The notes below the pieces were generated by a model, which saw only the letters and a program-made list of their open reading frames with translations, was not told the origin of the DNA and searched no databases. The translations under genes were made by a program, and so were the position numbers. Below, piece after piece: positions 17,212 through 26,359 of a DNA stretch of 64,000 nt (position 1 is its first letter; every line of letters begins with the position of its first letter). Source of the DNA: Scandinavium goeteborgense (GTDB lineage: Bacteria > Pseudomonadota > Gammaproteobacteria > Enterobacterales > Enterobacteriaceae); assembly GCF_003935895.2 (NCBI RefSeq), contig NZ_CP054058.1, forward strand, positions 3,391,177 through 3,455,176. Direction: 5' to 3'.

Positions 17212-17763
17212 TTACTCGTATTTCATTACGAAGGTAGCGTCAGCGTTAGCCTGGCCCGGCGCGGTGGTGTCAGCGGTAGCTTTGTAACGCGCGGTGAAGC
17301 GCAGGGTGTTGGTGCCTTCTACCAGGTTCTGCGCGGTAGAGAACGTGGCGCCGTTTGGCGCCAGCGTCGCGGAAGAAGTATCCAGGATTTCAATGCCGAC
17401 GCCGGTTGCGGTATCAGCGTTGTCGCTGGAAGCCACTGCCAGCAGGGTGTTGTCTTTCGCATCAATCTGACCGGTAAAGGCGACTGCTGCGGTTGCCGCA
17501 ACGGTTGGGTCGCAGTCATTCAGCACGATGCTGAAAGGAATTTTGGCAGAGGTATCGCCGGTTTTAGCGAAAGACGCCGTGCGGTACTGGCCCAGTTTCA
17601 CTTCCTGGTTGGAAGAGTCGGTGCTGACCGCACAGGCTGCGTTCACCAGTTCACCTTTAAAATGCACGTTACCGCCGTTAACGGTGGTGGTATCGGCATT
17701 GGCCGCGCCAACAAACAGACCCAGCGATGCCACCAGAGACGCAGCAATTTTGCTAACTTTCAT
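17212..17763 (-). CDS. fimA: Major type 1 fimbrial subunit FimA
   Basis: A 183-residue major pilin. It has signal peptide [19 protein letters not shown] with cleavage near ANA, the cysteine pair in NAACAV and LNDCDP, many Ala and Thr, and the C-terminal strand FVMKYE. The ribosome site AAGGA lies eight bases before the ATG. It is the first gene of the operon, followed by fimI after 71 bp. The codon choice looks strongly optimised, as expected for an abundant pilin. Expression should depend on FimZ and FimY encoded at the other end of the locus. Confidence 0.93.
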   Translation of the reverse strand: MKVSKIAASLVASLGLFVGAANADTTTVNGGNVHFKGELVNAACAVSTDSSNQEVKLGQYRTASFAKTGDTSAKIPFSIVLNDCDPTVAATAAVAFTGQIDAKDNTLLAVASSDNADTATGVGIEILDTSSATLAPNGATFSTAQNLVEGTNTLRFTARYKATADTTAPGQANADATFVMKYE

Positions 17764-18123
17764 GATTTTTCCTTGATGATTTATCTAATTATTTACGGCG
17801 AAGAAACTATCCGAAAATAAGCTTCGTCGTTCCTTCAACACTGACCGAAAATAGGCTTTCCGGCAGTAGTCATAAATTAAACAATTCACCTGATGCAAAA
17901 TACGTACAAACGCTGCAATCGCTGTCAGTCACGTCCTATTATTATTTAGGAAATGACTACGTAAATAATGACACACAAGAAAAGGCCTAAAAACAACAGG
18001 GATTTGGTCTGCCAGGCTGTGAGCACGCCAGAAAAACGCAAACGGTGACTGACATCCCGCCCGGCTTCTGACAAAATATGACCATCCCCCCTTGTGACAC
18101 TGACAGACGGAATCTTCTCTCTG
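17764..18123. promoter_or_regulatory. Divergent fimA/folD intergenic region
   Basis: This 360-bp region must hold the fimA promoter (- strand) and the folD promoter (+ strand). I looked for the inverted repeats of the E. coli fimS invertible switch (TTGGGGCCA) and found none. No recombinase gene is nearby. This agrees with Salmonella-type control by FimZ/FimY rather than DNA inversion. The half nearest fimA is AT-rich. Confidence 0.55.
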
Positions 18124-18990
18124 ATGGCAGCAAAGATTATTGACGGTAAAACGATTGCGCAGCAGGTACGCTCTGAGGTTGCGGAAAAAGTGAAGGCGAG
18201 AATTTCCGCCGGAAAACGCGCCCCTGGATTAGCCGTAGTGCTGGTCGGCAGCAATCCTGCGTCGCAAATTTACGTCGGCAGCAAACGCAAAGCGTGTGAA
18301 GAAGTGGGCTTCATCTCCCGCTCTTACGATCTGCCGGAAACCACCCTCGAAGCCGAGCTGCTGGAGCTTATCGACACCCTGAACGCTGACGACACCATCG
18401 ACGGCATTCTGGTGCAACTTCCGCTGCCTGCGGGCATTGATAACGTGAAGGTGCTGGAACGCATTGCGCCGGACAAAGACGTGGACGGCTTCCATCCGTA
18501 TAACGTCGGACGTCTGTGCCAGCGTGCGCCGCGTCTGCGTCCTTGCACACCGCGCGGGATCGTGACGATGCTTGAGCGTTACAATATCGACACTTACGGG
18601 CTGAACGCGGTGATCGTGGGCGCATCCAACATTGTGGGTCGTCCAATGAGCATGGAATTACTGCTCGCGGGCTGCACCACCACCGTTACCCACCGCTTCA
18701 CCAAAAATCTGCGTCAGCACGTTGAGAACGCTGATTTGCTGGTTGTCGCGGTCGGTAAACCGGGCTTTATTCCTGGCGAGTGGATCAAAGAAGGCGCGAT
18801 CGTGGTCGACGTCGGCATTAACCGTCTGGAAAGCGGGAAAGTGGTCGGCGATGTGATTTTTGACGATGCCGCCGCGCGCGCGTCGTATATCACTCCCGTG
18901 CCGGGTGGCGTTGGCCCTATGACCGTGGCAACGCTAATCCAGAACACGCTGCAGGCGTGTGAAGAATATCATGATGTAAAGGACGTTTAA
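18124..18990 (+). CDS. folD: Methylenetetrahydrofolate dehydrogenase/cyclohydrolase FolD
   Basis: A 288-residue bifunctional enzyme of one-carbon metabolism, converting 5,10-methylene-THF to 10-formyl-THF with NADP. The catalytic segment [13 protein letters not shown] carries the conserved Tyr and Lys, followed by [12 protein letters not shown] and the nucleotide-binding [26 protein letters not shown] is the C-terminal signature. I use ATG 18124 because it gives the standard 288 aa; an upstream frame adds ten unrelated residues. ybcJ follows 2 bp later. Confidence 0.97.
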   Translation: MAAKIIDGKTIAQQVRSEVAEKVKARISAGKRAPGLAVVLVGSNPASQIYVGSKRKACEEVGFISRSYDLPETTLEAELLELIDTLNADDTIDGILVQLPLPAGIDNVKVLERIAPDKDVDGFHPYNVGRLCQRAPRLRPCTPRGIVTMLERYNIDTYGLNAVIVGASNIVGRPMSMELLLAGCTTTVTHRFTKNLRQHVENADLLVVAVGKPGFIPGEWIKEGAIVVDVGINRLESGKVVGDVIFDDAAARASYITPVPGGVGPMTVATLIQNTLQACEEYHDVKDV

Positions 18991-18992
18991 GA

Positions 18993-19205
18993 ATGGCTAC
19001 TTTTTCCTTGGGTAAACACCCACACGTTGAACTGTGCGACCTGCTGAAACTCGAAGGCTGGTGTGAAAGCGGCGCGCAGGCAAAACTCACTATCGCCGAT
19101 GGGCAGGTGAGTGTCGACGGCGCGGTTGAAACCCGTAAACGCTGCAAAATTGTCGCGGGCCAGACGGTGAGTTTCGCCGGTCAGAGCATTACCGTGGTCG
19201 CCTGA
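18993..19205 (+). CDS. ybcJ: S4-like RNA-binding protein YbcJ
   Basis: A 70-residue S4-fold protein. The segment LCDLLKLEGWCESGAQAK followed by VDGAVETRKRCKI is the S4 RNA-binding pattern. E. coli YbcJ has the same length and the same position after folD. It is probably a small RNA-binding protein of the ribosome or RNA-processing machinery. It is co-transcribed with folD with a 2-bp gap, and a REP-like element follows. Confidence 0.93.
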   Translation: MATFSLGKHPHVELCDLLKLEGWCESGAQAKLTIADGQVSVDGAVETRKRCKIVAGQTVSFAGQSITVVA

Positions 19206-19211
19206 TAGCAG

Positions 19212-19282
19212 GTTTGTGCCCGGCGGCGCTGTGTTTGCCGGGCCTACTGACCTGTCCGGCGCTGAATTTGCCGGGCCCAGAA
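19212..19282. repeat. REP-like palindromic element downstream of ybcJ
   Basis: Two related GC-rich palindromic units (GCCCGGCGGCGCTGTGTTTG... and GTCCGGCGCTGAATTTGCC...) each end in GCCGGGCC. This is the form of enterobacterial REP/BIME elements placed after operons. It probably stabilises the folD-ybcJ message. A related element lies at 30858-30928. Confidence 0.7.
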
Positions 19283-19399
19283 TTCATTTTTCCCCCTCCC
19301 TATTATCAACTCTAATTATCGATCGACTTCAAAGAATCATCATTTCCTCTGCCTGAATGTGAAATTTAAGTTGCGCGCCTCGGATACTTCTTAGACGAT

Positions 19400-19430
19400 A
19401 AGTAGAACGTTCTACTAAAACGTTCTACTT
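19400..19430 (+). promoter_or_regulatory. Palindromic operator upstream of the PTS permease gene
   Basis: A perfect 16-bp palindrome, AGTAGAACGTTCTACT (19401-19416), is followed by a second ACGTTCTACT 13 bp later. The whole can also be read as a 12-bp inverted repeat, AAGTAGAACGTT / AACGTTCTACTT, with a 7-bp spacer. The central CG and two-fold symmetry are typical of LacI-family operators. The LacI-type gene at 21075 is the likely binder. The site is 56 bp before the permease start codon. Confidence 0.75.
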
Positions 19431-19485
19431 ACAACAACAGCACGTAATCAGTGCATCTCAGGGTCTCAGGTCGGGGGAAAACAGC

Positions 19486-20985
19486 ATGAGTCTGTTCTCA
19501 GGGTTTGTTAAATCGTTGTCAAAATTATCCATGATTGGTCGCGCGCTGATGCTGCCAATTTCACTGCTGCCCGCGGCCGGTTTGCTGCTGGCGTTCGGTG
19601 ATAAATTCCACATGCCGTTAATGATGAACGCCGGTGGGGTCATTTTCGATAACCTGCCGATGCTGTTTGCCATCGGCTCTGCGGTCGGGCTGGCGTCCGA
19701 ATCGGGGATTGCTGCGTTGTCCGCGGCGGTATCGGTGTTTATCACCAATATTACCATTGGCACCGTGCTGAGCATCACGCCAGAAATGGCCTCTCAGGGC
19801 GGGAAATACGCGATGGTGGTCGGCATTCCGACGCTGCAAATGGGCGTCTTTGGAGGTCTGATTTGCGGCGTGCTGGCGGCGTGGTGCTACAACCGCTTCC
19901 ATAAAATGCAGCTGCCAGAATTCCTCGGTTTCTTCTCCGGCAAGCGCTTCGTGGCTATCGCGACGGCGTTTCTGTCATTCATCATGGGTCTGCTGCTGCC
20001 GTACATCTGGTCGCACATTCAGTCTGGCATCGACGCCTTGTCGGTGGTGGTCAACGGCGATAATCAGGCGGCATCGACCTTTATCTTTGGCCTGGTTGAA
20101 CGCGCGCTGATCCCGCTCGGCCTGCACCACATCTGGTATCCGTCGTTCTGGTACTCCTTCGGCGATTACACCACTCAGGCCGGCCAGGTGATTCACGGCG
20201 ACCAGACCATCTGGTTCAAAATGCTGGAAGAAGGCGCGAAATCCTTCAGCAGCGACAGTTACCAGAATGCCGGTAAATTCATGCAGGGTGAGTTCCCGCT
20301 GATGCTGTTCGCCCTGCCTGCGGCGTGTCTGGCGATGTACCACGAAGCACATACCGCCAACAAAAAAATCGCAGCAGGGATCCTGTTCTCTGCGGCTCTG
20401 ACCTGTTTCCTGACCGGTATTACCGAGCCGGTTGAATTTACCTTCATCTTTGTGGCGCCAATCCTGTACGTCTTCAACGCCATCATGGCCGGTCTGGCGT
20501 ACATGACCATGTACCTGATGCACGCCCACATCGCCAAATCGTTCTCCGCCGGGTTCATCGACTATCTGTCTTTCGGCATCCTACCGTCGTTTAACGGCTA
20601 CCAGACCAACTTCCTCAGTGCGGTGATTATCGGCATCCCGATGGGGCTGATTTATTACTTCACCTTCCGTTTCGTGATTCGCCGCTTTGACGTCAAAACG
20701 CCGGGTCGTACCAGCGTGACTGCCAATGCGAACGACAAAACCGATACTGAAATCGCGACCGAAATTATCGGCCTGCTGGGTGGCGCGCAGAACATCGACT
20801 CCGTCGGTTCCTGCATCACCCGTCTGCGTCTGGAAGTGGCGAAGAGCGATATCGTGGACAAAGATGGCCTCAACGCCGTCGGCGCTCGCGGAGTAGTGTT
20901 CGTCGGCGATACCGGTATCCAGGTGATTTTTGGTGCCAGAGCGCAATTTATCGCACAAACCATGTCGACGATGATTGGCAAATAA
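19486..20985 (+). CDS. PTS EIICB permease, glucose/maltose-type (MalX-like)
   Basis: A 499-residue sugar permease. The EIIC domain (about 1-390) has ten or so membrane helices and the family signatures GLVERALIPLGLHHIWY and GITEPVEFTFIF, which bind sugar. The EIIB domain (about 415-495) carries the phospho-accepting Cys in DSVGSCITRLRLEV. No EIIA domain is attached, so phosphate probably comes from a glucose-type EIIA such as Crr. The closest named relatives are MalX, NagE and PtsG. The sugar cannot be read from the sequence. It stands alone between a palindromic operator and an intrinsic terminator, with a LacI-type regulator next to it. Confidence 0.85.
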   Translation: MSLFSGFVKSLSKLSMIGRALMLPISLLPAAGLLLAFGDKFHMPLMMNAGGVIFDNLPMLFAIGSAVGLASESGIAALSAAVSVFITNITIGTVLSITPEMASQGGKYAMVVGIPTLQMGVFGGLICGVLAAWCYNRFHKMQLPEFLGFFSGKRFVAIATAFLSFIMGLLLPYIWSHIQSGIDALSVVVNGDNQAASTFIFGLVERALIPLGLHHIWYPSFWYSFGDYTTQAGQVIHGDQTIWFKMLEEGAKSFSSDSYQNAGKFMQGEFPLMLFALPAACLAMYHEAHTANKKIAAGILFSAALTCFLTGITEPVEFTFIFVAPILYVFNAIMAGLAYMTMYLMHAHIAKSFSAGFIDYLSFGILPSFNGYQTNFLSAVIIGIPMGLIYYFTFRFVIRRFDVKTPGRTSVTANANDKTDTEIATEIIGLLGGAQNIDSVGSCITRLRLEVAKSDIVDKDGLNAVGARGVVFVGDTGIQVIFGARAQFIAQTMSTMIGK

Positions 20986-21006
20986 GCGGAAGATGATACG
21001 CTGTCG

Positions 21007-21038
21007 ACGTCTCCTGCCCGTGCGGGAGACGTTTTTTA
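21007..21038 (+). terminator. Intrinsic terminator after the PTS permease gene
   Basis: An 8-bp stem, ACGTCTCC / GGAGACGT, with a GC-rich loop is followed directly by a T run. It lies 22 bp after the stop codon and separates the permease from the regulator gene. The regulator therefore needs its own promoter or limited readthrough. Confidence 0.85.
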
Positions 21039-21074
21039 TCTGTTTGATTGCGGCGAGTTTTTCAGGGAGCAGGT

Positions 21075-22091
21075 TTGAAAAAAGTCAGCATTATCGATGT
21101 GGCGAAACTGGCGGGCGTCTCTGTCTCTACCGTCTCATTGGTTCTGCGCCAGAAAGGTAAAATTTCCGACGCTACCATTGAGAAAGTTCAGGCCGCCATC
21201 GTCCAACTCGGTTACGTGCATAACGTTGCTGCCGCCAACCTGCGTTCCAATACCTCCAATCTGATTGGCCTTATCCTGCGCGATTTTAGTGACAGCTTTT
21301 CCATCAAGGTGATGGCGAGCGTGGTTCAGGAGCTGGAGAAGCAAGGGTTTATGGTGTTTCTCGGTCAGCCGCAGGACGACCATGCCAGCCTCGAGCGTTG
21401 CCTGCTGTCCTTCAAACAGCAAGGCGTAGCGGGCGTGATTTATCTGGCGTCCGACACCAAACGCCCTCATCTGCCCGAACATATTCGCGCGTGTCCGTTA
21501 CCGTTAGTGGTGGTTTCCCAGTCGCTGATGGAAGAAAACTGCAATCTTGTGATGCGGGATAACCGCCAGGCGGCGAGCCTCGCGACCCGATATTTGATTG
21601 AGCGTGGACACCGCAGCATTGGCTATATCGGCGGTCAGGACGCATGTCTGATTCGCCAGCAGCGATTGCAGGGCTTTCGCAGTGCGCTGGTGCAAAATGG
21701 CATGGTGTACAAAGAGGATTCGGCCCCGGCGTGCAGTGATGATACGCATGCGGCCAGCATCGCCACCCGGCAGCTGCTCGAGAAAAACAACACGCTCACC
21801 GCCCTACTGTGCCATTCTCCGGACGCGATGATCGGCTGTATCAACGGTATTCAGCAGGTCGGGCGAACCATCGGGAAAGACGTGTTCCTGACCCAGCAGG
21901 TGGCACTGATTGGCTTTGAAGATATGCTGCACATCAATCTAACCTCCCCGTCGTTTACGTTTGTCTCTTCCGCCAGTGAAGAAACGGGCCGACAGGCGGC
22001 CGGATTGATTATCAGAAAGTTGAAAGAACCTGAATTGCAGACGCAGAAGATAACGCTATCCGGCCAACTGGTGCCGCGGGAATCGGCGTAA
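21075..22091 (+). CDS. LacI-family transcriptional regulator (MalI-like)
   Basis: A 338-residue repressor, assuming TTG 21075. This start gives the canonical N-terminus KKVSIIDVAKLAGVSVSTVS, a LacI helix-turn-helix, and follows AGGGAGCAGG. The hinge and DNA-binding part occupy about residues 1-60, with a periplasmic-binding-protein-like sugar domain after it (LIGLILRDFSDSFSIKVMAS and VALIGFEDM). The pattern STVSLVLRQKGKIS is closest to MalI, which in E. coli controls malX. The adjacent permease is MalX-like, so the pair looks like a mal-type sensor and transporter module without the malY lyase. It probably binds the operator at 19400. Confidence 0.82.
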   Translation: MKKVSIIDVAKLAGVSVSTVSLVLRQKGKISDATIEKVQAAIVQLGYVHNVAAANLRSNTSNLIGLILRDFSDSFSIKVMASVVQELEKQGFMVFLGQPQDDHASLERCLLSFKQQGVAGVIYLASDTKRPHLPEHIRACPLPLVVVSQSLMEENCNLVMRDNRQAASLATRYLIERGHRSIGYIGGQDACLIRQQRLQGFRSALVQNGMVYKEDSAPACSDDTHAASIATRQLLEKNNTLTALLCHSPDAMIGCINGIQQVGRTIGKDVFLTQQVALIGFEDMLHINLTSPSFTFVSSASEETGRQAAGLIIRKLKEPELQTQKITLSGQLVPRESA

Positions 22092-22094
22092 AAA

Positions 22095-22117
22095 AACGCC
22101 CGAATAGCCCGGGCGTT
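22095..22117. terminator. Bidirectional terminator between the LacI-type and FKBP genes
   Basis: An 8-bp stem, AACGCCCG / CGGGCGTT, lies 3 bp after the regulator stop codon. The A run before it gives a T tract on the - strand, so it is a strong terminator for the FKBP gene and probably serves both convergent transcripts. Confidence 0.8.
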
Positions 22118-22128
22118 GATATGAAGGA

Positions 22129-23898
22129 TTATTTGGCCTGTCCGGGTTTCACGTCCTGAACAATTATCTCGTACACCATCGTTGATTTTGGCGGGATCTG
22201 CGGCGACAGTCCACGATCGCCATAGGCCAGTTCCGGTGGAACAACAATCTGCACCTTACCGTGAACGCCCACCAGACCGATAGAAGAGGCGAATACCGGC
22301 GGGAACTGAGCGACCGGCAGCGTCACAACTTGCTTTGTTTTAGTCATGTCTTTGATGACATTGCCATTGCTAAGGCTCTCTTTCACCGATACGGAAACCA
22401 CTTCACCAGGCTTGATTTTCCCACGCCCTGCATCCAATACGCGGTAGTAATACCCCATCTCAGCTCGCTTCACATCAGCCTGTTTACTGAAATCAGTGAT
22501 GAACTTATCACCTTCACTTTCCGTGGTTTCAGAAGTCTTTTGCTGGCTAGCGAGAACTTGTTTATTCATGGTATCGAGCTGCGCCATAATCTTCTCTTTC
22601 GGGATTTTAAACTCGCCCCGAATCGAATCCGACACGCCGCTGACAACCTGTTTAAGATCAGGTGTAAACCCATTTGACTGGACATTGGCCAGCGCGCCTT
22701 TGATTTCCTGCCCCCAGAGAGTGCCCAGGGAGTAGGCTCGTAGCTGATCCTGCGAATCCGGCACTGTGGTCGAGATGGGCAAAGCCTCATTGACCGCACG
22801 TAAACTTTCGACCTGTGTATTTAACGCCGTGGTCTGTGCCTGGCTTTCGCTCAGAGATGTTTTCAGCTGAGCAATAACCTTATCAGTATCTGCTTTCGCC
22901 GCGGTCTGCACAGTGGCATTCTCAGTTTGTGCGGCGGTTAAATCTGCGACCTGTTTGTTTAACGCCGTCGTCTGCGCCTCACTTTTCGTCAGCGACGCTT
23001 TCAGCTGGGCAATGATCTTATCGGTATCGGCTTTCGCTGCCGTTTGTGCTTGCGTCGTCGTAGTTTGCGCGGCCGTGAGTTCGTTGATTCGCTTGCTTAA
23101 CGCCGTTGCCTGGCTTTGTGCGTTGGCCAGCGATTTTTTCAGATCGGTGGACTCAGTGACGCTCTTGGTCAGCGATTGTTTCAGGGTTTCTACTGCTTCA
23201 GAGTTTCCAGACTTCACCTCGGCAAGCGCTTTGGCATTTGCCATTTGCGAAGCGGTGAGCGTCGCAATTTGCTCAATCAGTGATTTTCTCTGGTCCTGGG
23301 TTTCGGTCAGCGATTTTTTCAGTTGCAAAACGTCCTGACTATCCCGCGTTTTAGCCGCTGCAAGCTCAAGCTGATTCGTTACCTGCGTTGCCGTTAGGAC
23401 GGATATCTCCGCTTTGAGAGCATCAATTTGCTTCTGATTCTCGGCCTGACTCTTTTTCAGGTCGAGAGCTGCGGTCGTGTCATTTTTTTGCGTATTACGC
23501 AATTGTTCAAGCTGTTGCGCTTTTTCTTCGAGCTGTTGATTCGCGTCTTGCCACTGCTGCTGCAGGTTCTCTAATTGCTGCTGCGTATCGACGAGTTTTT
23601 TCTGTAAAGCACTATTCTCTTGCACACTAATAGAAATCGGGCTTTTGGACGCATTCGCTATTTCGGAGTGGATCGTTTTTTTAGCAGGCTTAGGTTTCGT
23701 AGGCTTTTCAACAACGGCAGGTGGAAGGTCAATGGTTTTACCCGTCAGTAACGCGGGGATCTCACTGGATTGCGCAGTAATATCATTCAGCGTCTGGACA
23801 GTTGTCATCTCGTCGCTGGCACTCGCGCTTCTCGTCGCCGCCCCACTTATCACGGTTGTCAATGTGAAAAAAAAAATTAGCTTTCTTACGTCTATCAT
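22129..23898 (-). CDS. Coiled-coil FKBP-type peptidyl-prolyl isomerase
   Basis: A 589-residue protein of unusual design. A signal peptide (about 1-28, ending near SASA) is followed by a Pro/Lys-rich segment, then a heptad-rich coiled coil of about 270 residues (about 95-370). Part of the coil is near-repeats of KADTDK(I/V)IAQLKxSL and TALNxQVxxL. The C-terminal quarter is an FkpA-like FKBP module: an N-terminal dimerisation part (YSLGTLWGQEIKGAL, about 392) and an FKBP domain with FASSIGLVGVHG and VPPELAYGDRGLSPQIPP. FKBP isomerases speed proline cis/trans change during folding. The long coil could form a periplasmic arm or cradle. It shares an ATGA overlap with the lipoprotein gene upstream. 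Confidence 0.75.
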   Translation of the reverse strand: MIDVRKLIFFFTLTTVISGAATRSASASDEMTTVQTLNDITAQSSEIPALLTGKTIDLPPAVVEKPTKPKPAKKTIHSEIANASKSPISISVQENSALQKKLVDTQQQLENLQQQWQDANQQLEEKAQQLEQLRNTQKNDTTAALDLKKSQAENQKQIDALKAEISVLTATQVTNQLELAAAKTRDSQDVLQLKKSLTETQDQRKSLIEQIATLTASQMANAKALAEVKSGNSEAVETLKQSLTKSVTESTDLKKSLANAQSQATALSKRINELTAAQTTTTQAQTAAKADTDKIIAQLKASLTKSEAQTTALNKQVADLTAAQTENATVQTAAKADTDKVIAQLKTSLSESQAQTTALNTQVESLRAVNEALPISTTVPDSQDQLRAYSLGTLWGQEIKGALANVQSNGFTPDLKQVVSGVSDSIRGEFKIPKEKIMAQLDTMNKQVLASQQKTSETTESEGDKFITDFSKQADVKRAEMGYYYRVLDAGRGKIKPGEVVSVSVKESLSNGNVIKDMTKTKQVVTLPVAQFPPVFASSIGLVGVHGKVQIVVPPELAYGDRGLSPQIPPKSTMVYEIIVQDVKPGQAK

Positions 23899-24362
23899 TT
23901 AAAGTTTTCTCCACGATTAATCAGCGCCTGACGAACTGATTGCTCGATATCACTGCAAAGTTTTTGCGTTTTGTATTTGTAGAGAGCATCCATAGTGGTA
24001 CGTGTGTCTTCTCCAATATCACCACGGATATTCGTATAAACGGAGGCGCTGGCCAGTAAATTATCAAAAGAGGCTTTCCGCTGTGCGTAGGCCGCCTGAT
24101 TCACTTTTGAAAGCGCCAAAAGCTCCTGCTGACAAGTGGAAGCCATACCCTCAGAACTCCCGCCCACAGCCTCCGGGCTTTTCGTTTCGGTCATCAGTTG
24201 CGCAGAAGGGACGGTACCGACCTCCGTAGACGTGGTCGATGGCTGACTGACGTTTGATTTAGGCTGCGCGTGTTGTTGGCAACCGCTAATAATTCCTGTT
24301 AAAACCAATAATAAGCATGACGTTCTTTTTATAAAGCCACTGCAAGCATCAGTTAAAATCAT
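23895..24362 (-). CDS. Small lipoprotein, partner of the coiled-coil FKBP
   Basis: A 155-residue protein with a lipoprotein signal: a hydrophobic core LLLVLTGI and a lipobox ISGC, so it should be lipidated at that Cys. After the Cys come a Ser/Thr/Pro-rich linker and a helical C-terminal domain with two Cys (STCQQEL and KLCSDIEQ) that could form a disulfide. I start at ATG 24362, after a GAGG site; the longer frame to 24512 has no lipobox placement. It overlaps the FKBP start by four bases (ATGA), so the two are translationally coupled and probably act together. I do not recognise the family. Confidence 0.72.
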   Translation of the reverse strand: MILTDACSGFIKRTSCLLLVLTGIISGCQQHAQPKSNVSQPSTTSTEVGTVPSAQLMTETKSPEAVGGSSEGMASTCQQELLALSKVNQAAYAQRKASFDNLLASASVYTNIRGDIGEDTRTTMDALYKYKTQKLCSDIEQSVRQALINRGENFK

Positions 24363-24762
24363 AATAAAAAACCTCGAAACATTTAAAAATGTAGCAATAG
24401 GAATGAGTGATGTTAATAAATAGATCTGGGATGAATAAGCAATTGGCGCATTATCGCACATCAAACCGCATAGGAAAGACCCTTTATTTTTAAGATCCGC
24501 ATCATTAATCAAGACGATGAATATTTAAAGTTAAAACCATCAATAAAACAAATGCGGTTATTCACCGTGCTCACGACAAATCTAATGAAAACAAAATGAA
24601 AGAGGGCTATTACGTGAAATACTTAGGGTAAAATAAAGATAACTAAATAATTTATTCAGATAAGTTAATATTAACACGCCACCTGTTCATGGCCGGAGAA
24701 ATAAAAGAATCGAGATGTGGAATAGTGAGAGTGAAAATAAACAGAACGTGAAGCAGTAAGAT
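24363..24762. promoter_or_regulatory. AT-rich intergenic region, promoter of the lipoprotein/FKBP operon
   Basis: About 400 bp without a supported gene. It is strongly AT-rich (24530-24700), in contrast to the GC-rich cysS gene beside it, and should hold the promoter of the - strand lipoprotein-FKBP operon. The composition suggests a horizontally acquired unit inserted between the LacI-type gene and cysS. No clear -35/-10 pair stands out. Confidence 0.4.
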
Positions 24763-24763
24763 C

Positions 24764-24786
24764 CCCTCCCCGCAAAGGAGGAGGGT
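24764..24786 (-). terminator. Stem-loop after cysS
   Basis: An inverted repeat, CCCTCC / GGAGGG, lies 16 bp beyond the cysS stop codon on the - strand, with an A/C-rich loop. No T run follows, so termination may be partial. Confidence 0.5.
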
Positions 24787-24801
24787 AATAACGATGGGGC
24801 G

Positions 24802-26187
24802 TTATTTACGACGCCAGGTCGTACCCTGTGCGCCGTCTTCAAGCACGATGCCCATTTCGTTCAAACGGTCACGCGCCGCATCTGCTGCCGCCCAGTCTTT
24901 TGACTGACGCGCGTCCAGACGCTGTTTGATCAACGCTTCGATTTCAGCCACTTCGCCGTCATCTGCCTGCGCACCGCCCTGCAGAAACTCTTCCGGATCC
25001 TGAGCCAGCAAGCCCAGCACGGCAGAAAGTTTACGCAAATGTGCAGCCATGGCGTTCGCCGCAGCCACATCTTCGCTCTTCAGACGGTTCACTTCACGCG
25101 CCATATCAAACAGCACGGAGTAGGCTTCCGGGGTGTTGAAATCGTCATCCATCGCGTCACGGAAACGTGCTTCGAACGCTTCGCCGCCCGCTGCAGCAAC
25201 GCTGACATCAGTGCCGCGCAGCGCGGTGTAAAGACGCTCAAGCGCAGAACGTGCCTGCTTGAGGTTGTCTTCGCTGTAGTTCAGCTGGCTGCGATAGTGG
25301 CCGGACATCAGGAAATAACGCACGGTTTCCGCGTCGTAATATTTCAGCACGTCACGCACGGTAAAGAAGTTACCCAGCGATTTGGACATCTTTTCGCGGT
25401 CAACCATCACCATGCCGGAGTGCATCCAGGTGTTGACGTACTCGCCGTCGTGCGCACAGGTGGACTGCGCGATTTCATTCTCGTGGTGCGGGAACATCAG
25501 GTCCGAGCCACCGCCGTGAATGTCGAAATGGGAACCAAGCTGCTTGCAGTTCATAGCGGAACATTCGATGTGCCAGCCTGGACGCCCGTCGCCCCACGGT
25601 GAGGGCCAGCTTGGCTCGTCGGCTTTGGACATCTTCCACAGTACGAAGTCCATCGGGTTACGCTTCACGTCGACCACGTCAACGCGGGCACCCGCCTGGA
25701 GGTTGTCGAGATCCTGGCGCGACAGCAGGCCATAGTTTGGATCGCTCGGCACGGAGAACATCACGTCGCCGTTGTCGGCCACGTAGGCATGACCCCGTTC
25801 GATCAGGCGTTCGGTAATCTCGACGATTTCATGAATATGGTGCGTGGCACGCGGTTCGTTGTCCGGACGCAGGATATTCAGTGCATCAAAATCTTTGTGC
25901 ATTTCGACGATCATGCGGTCAACCAACGCCACAAAATCTTCGCCATTTTCATTAGCGCGCTTGATGATTTTGTCGTCAATATCGGTGATGTTACGCACGT
26001 ATTTCAGTTGGTAGCCGAGAAAACGCAGGTAGCGTGACACCACGTCAAAAGCGACAAACGTACGGCCGTGGCCGATATGACAGAGATCGTAAACGGTAAT
26101 ACCACACACGTACATGCCGACAACTCCTGCATGAATAGGTTTGAATTCCTCTTTTTGCCGCGTCAGTGTATTAAAGATTTTTAACAT
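24802..26187 (-). CDS. cysS: Cysteinyl-tRNA synthetase CysS
   Basis: A 461-residue class I aminoacyl-tRNA synthetase of the E. coli length. It has the HIGH signature (HIGHGR, about residue 37), the KMSKS loop (KMSKSLGNF, about 266), the zinc ligands in [10 protein letters not shown] and [13 protein letters not shown], and the C-terminal anticodon-binding domain ending TTWRRK. It charges tRNA-Cys. I use the Met giving [15 protein letters not shown]; four upstream codons are in frame but not part of the conserved N-terminus. It diverges from ppiB. Confidence 0.97.
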   Translation of the reverse strand: MLKIFNTLTRQKEEFKPIHAGVVGMYVCGITVYDLCHIGHGRTFVAFDVVSRYLRFLGYQLKYVRNITDIDDKIIKRANENGEDFVALVDRMIVEMHKDFDALNILRPDNEPRATHHIHEIVEITERLIERGHAYVADNGDVMFSVPSDPNYGLLSRQDLDNLQAGARVDVVDVKRNPMDFVLWKMSKADEPSWPSPWGDGRPGWHIECSAMNCKQLGSHFDIHGGGSDLMFPHHENEIAQSTCAHDGEYVNTWMHSGMVMVDREKMSKSLGNFFTVRDVLKYYDAETVRYFLMSGHYRSQLNYSEDNLKQARSALERLYTALRGTDVSVAAAGGEAFEARFRDAMDDDFNTPEAYSVLFDMAREVNRLKSEDVAAANAMAAHLRKLSAVLGLLAQDPEEFLQGGAQADDGEVAEIEALIKQRLDARQSKDWAAADAARDRLNEMGIVLEDGAQGTTWRRK

Positions 26188-26359
26188 TGAAGATTCCATG
26201 TAAACGAGTGTGGTCGTAAAGCGGATATTCTACCTGTAATTCGATCCGGAAGCAGCACGCAATGCAAGGTGATCGAACCCGGCGGTTATGCTATAACAAC
26301 CCCCTATACGTAACCCGCCAGCGGGTATTCGCACTACAATATCGGAACAGGATGCAAAA

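Noticed and set aside
17764-18123. An invertible fimS-type promoter switch
   Set aside because: No paired inverted repeats and no fimB/fimE-type recombinase nearby.
19355-19380. A CRP site (AATGTGAAATTTAAGTTGCG) upstream of the PTS gene
   Set aside because: Only the left half-site TGTGA is good. The right half does not match TCACA, so support is too weak to list as a feature.
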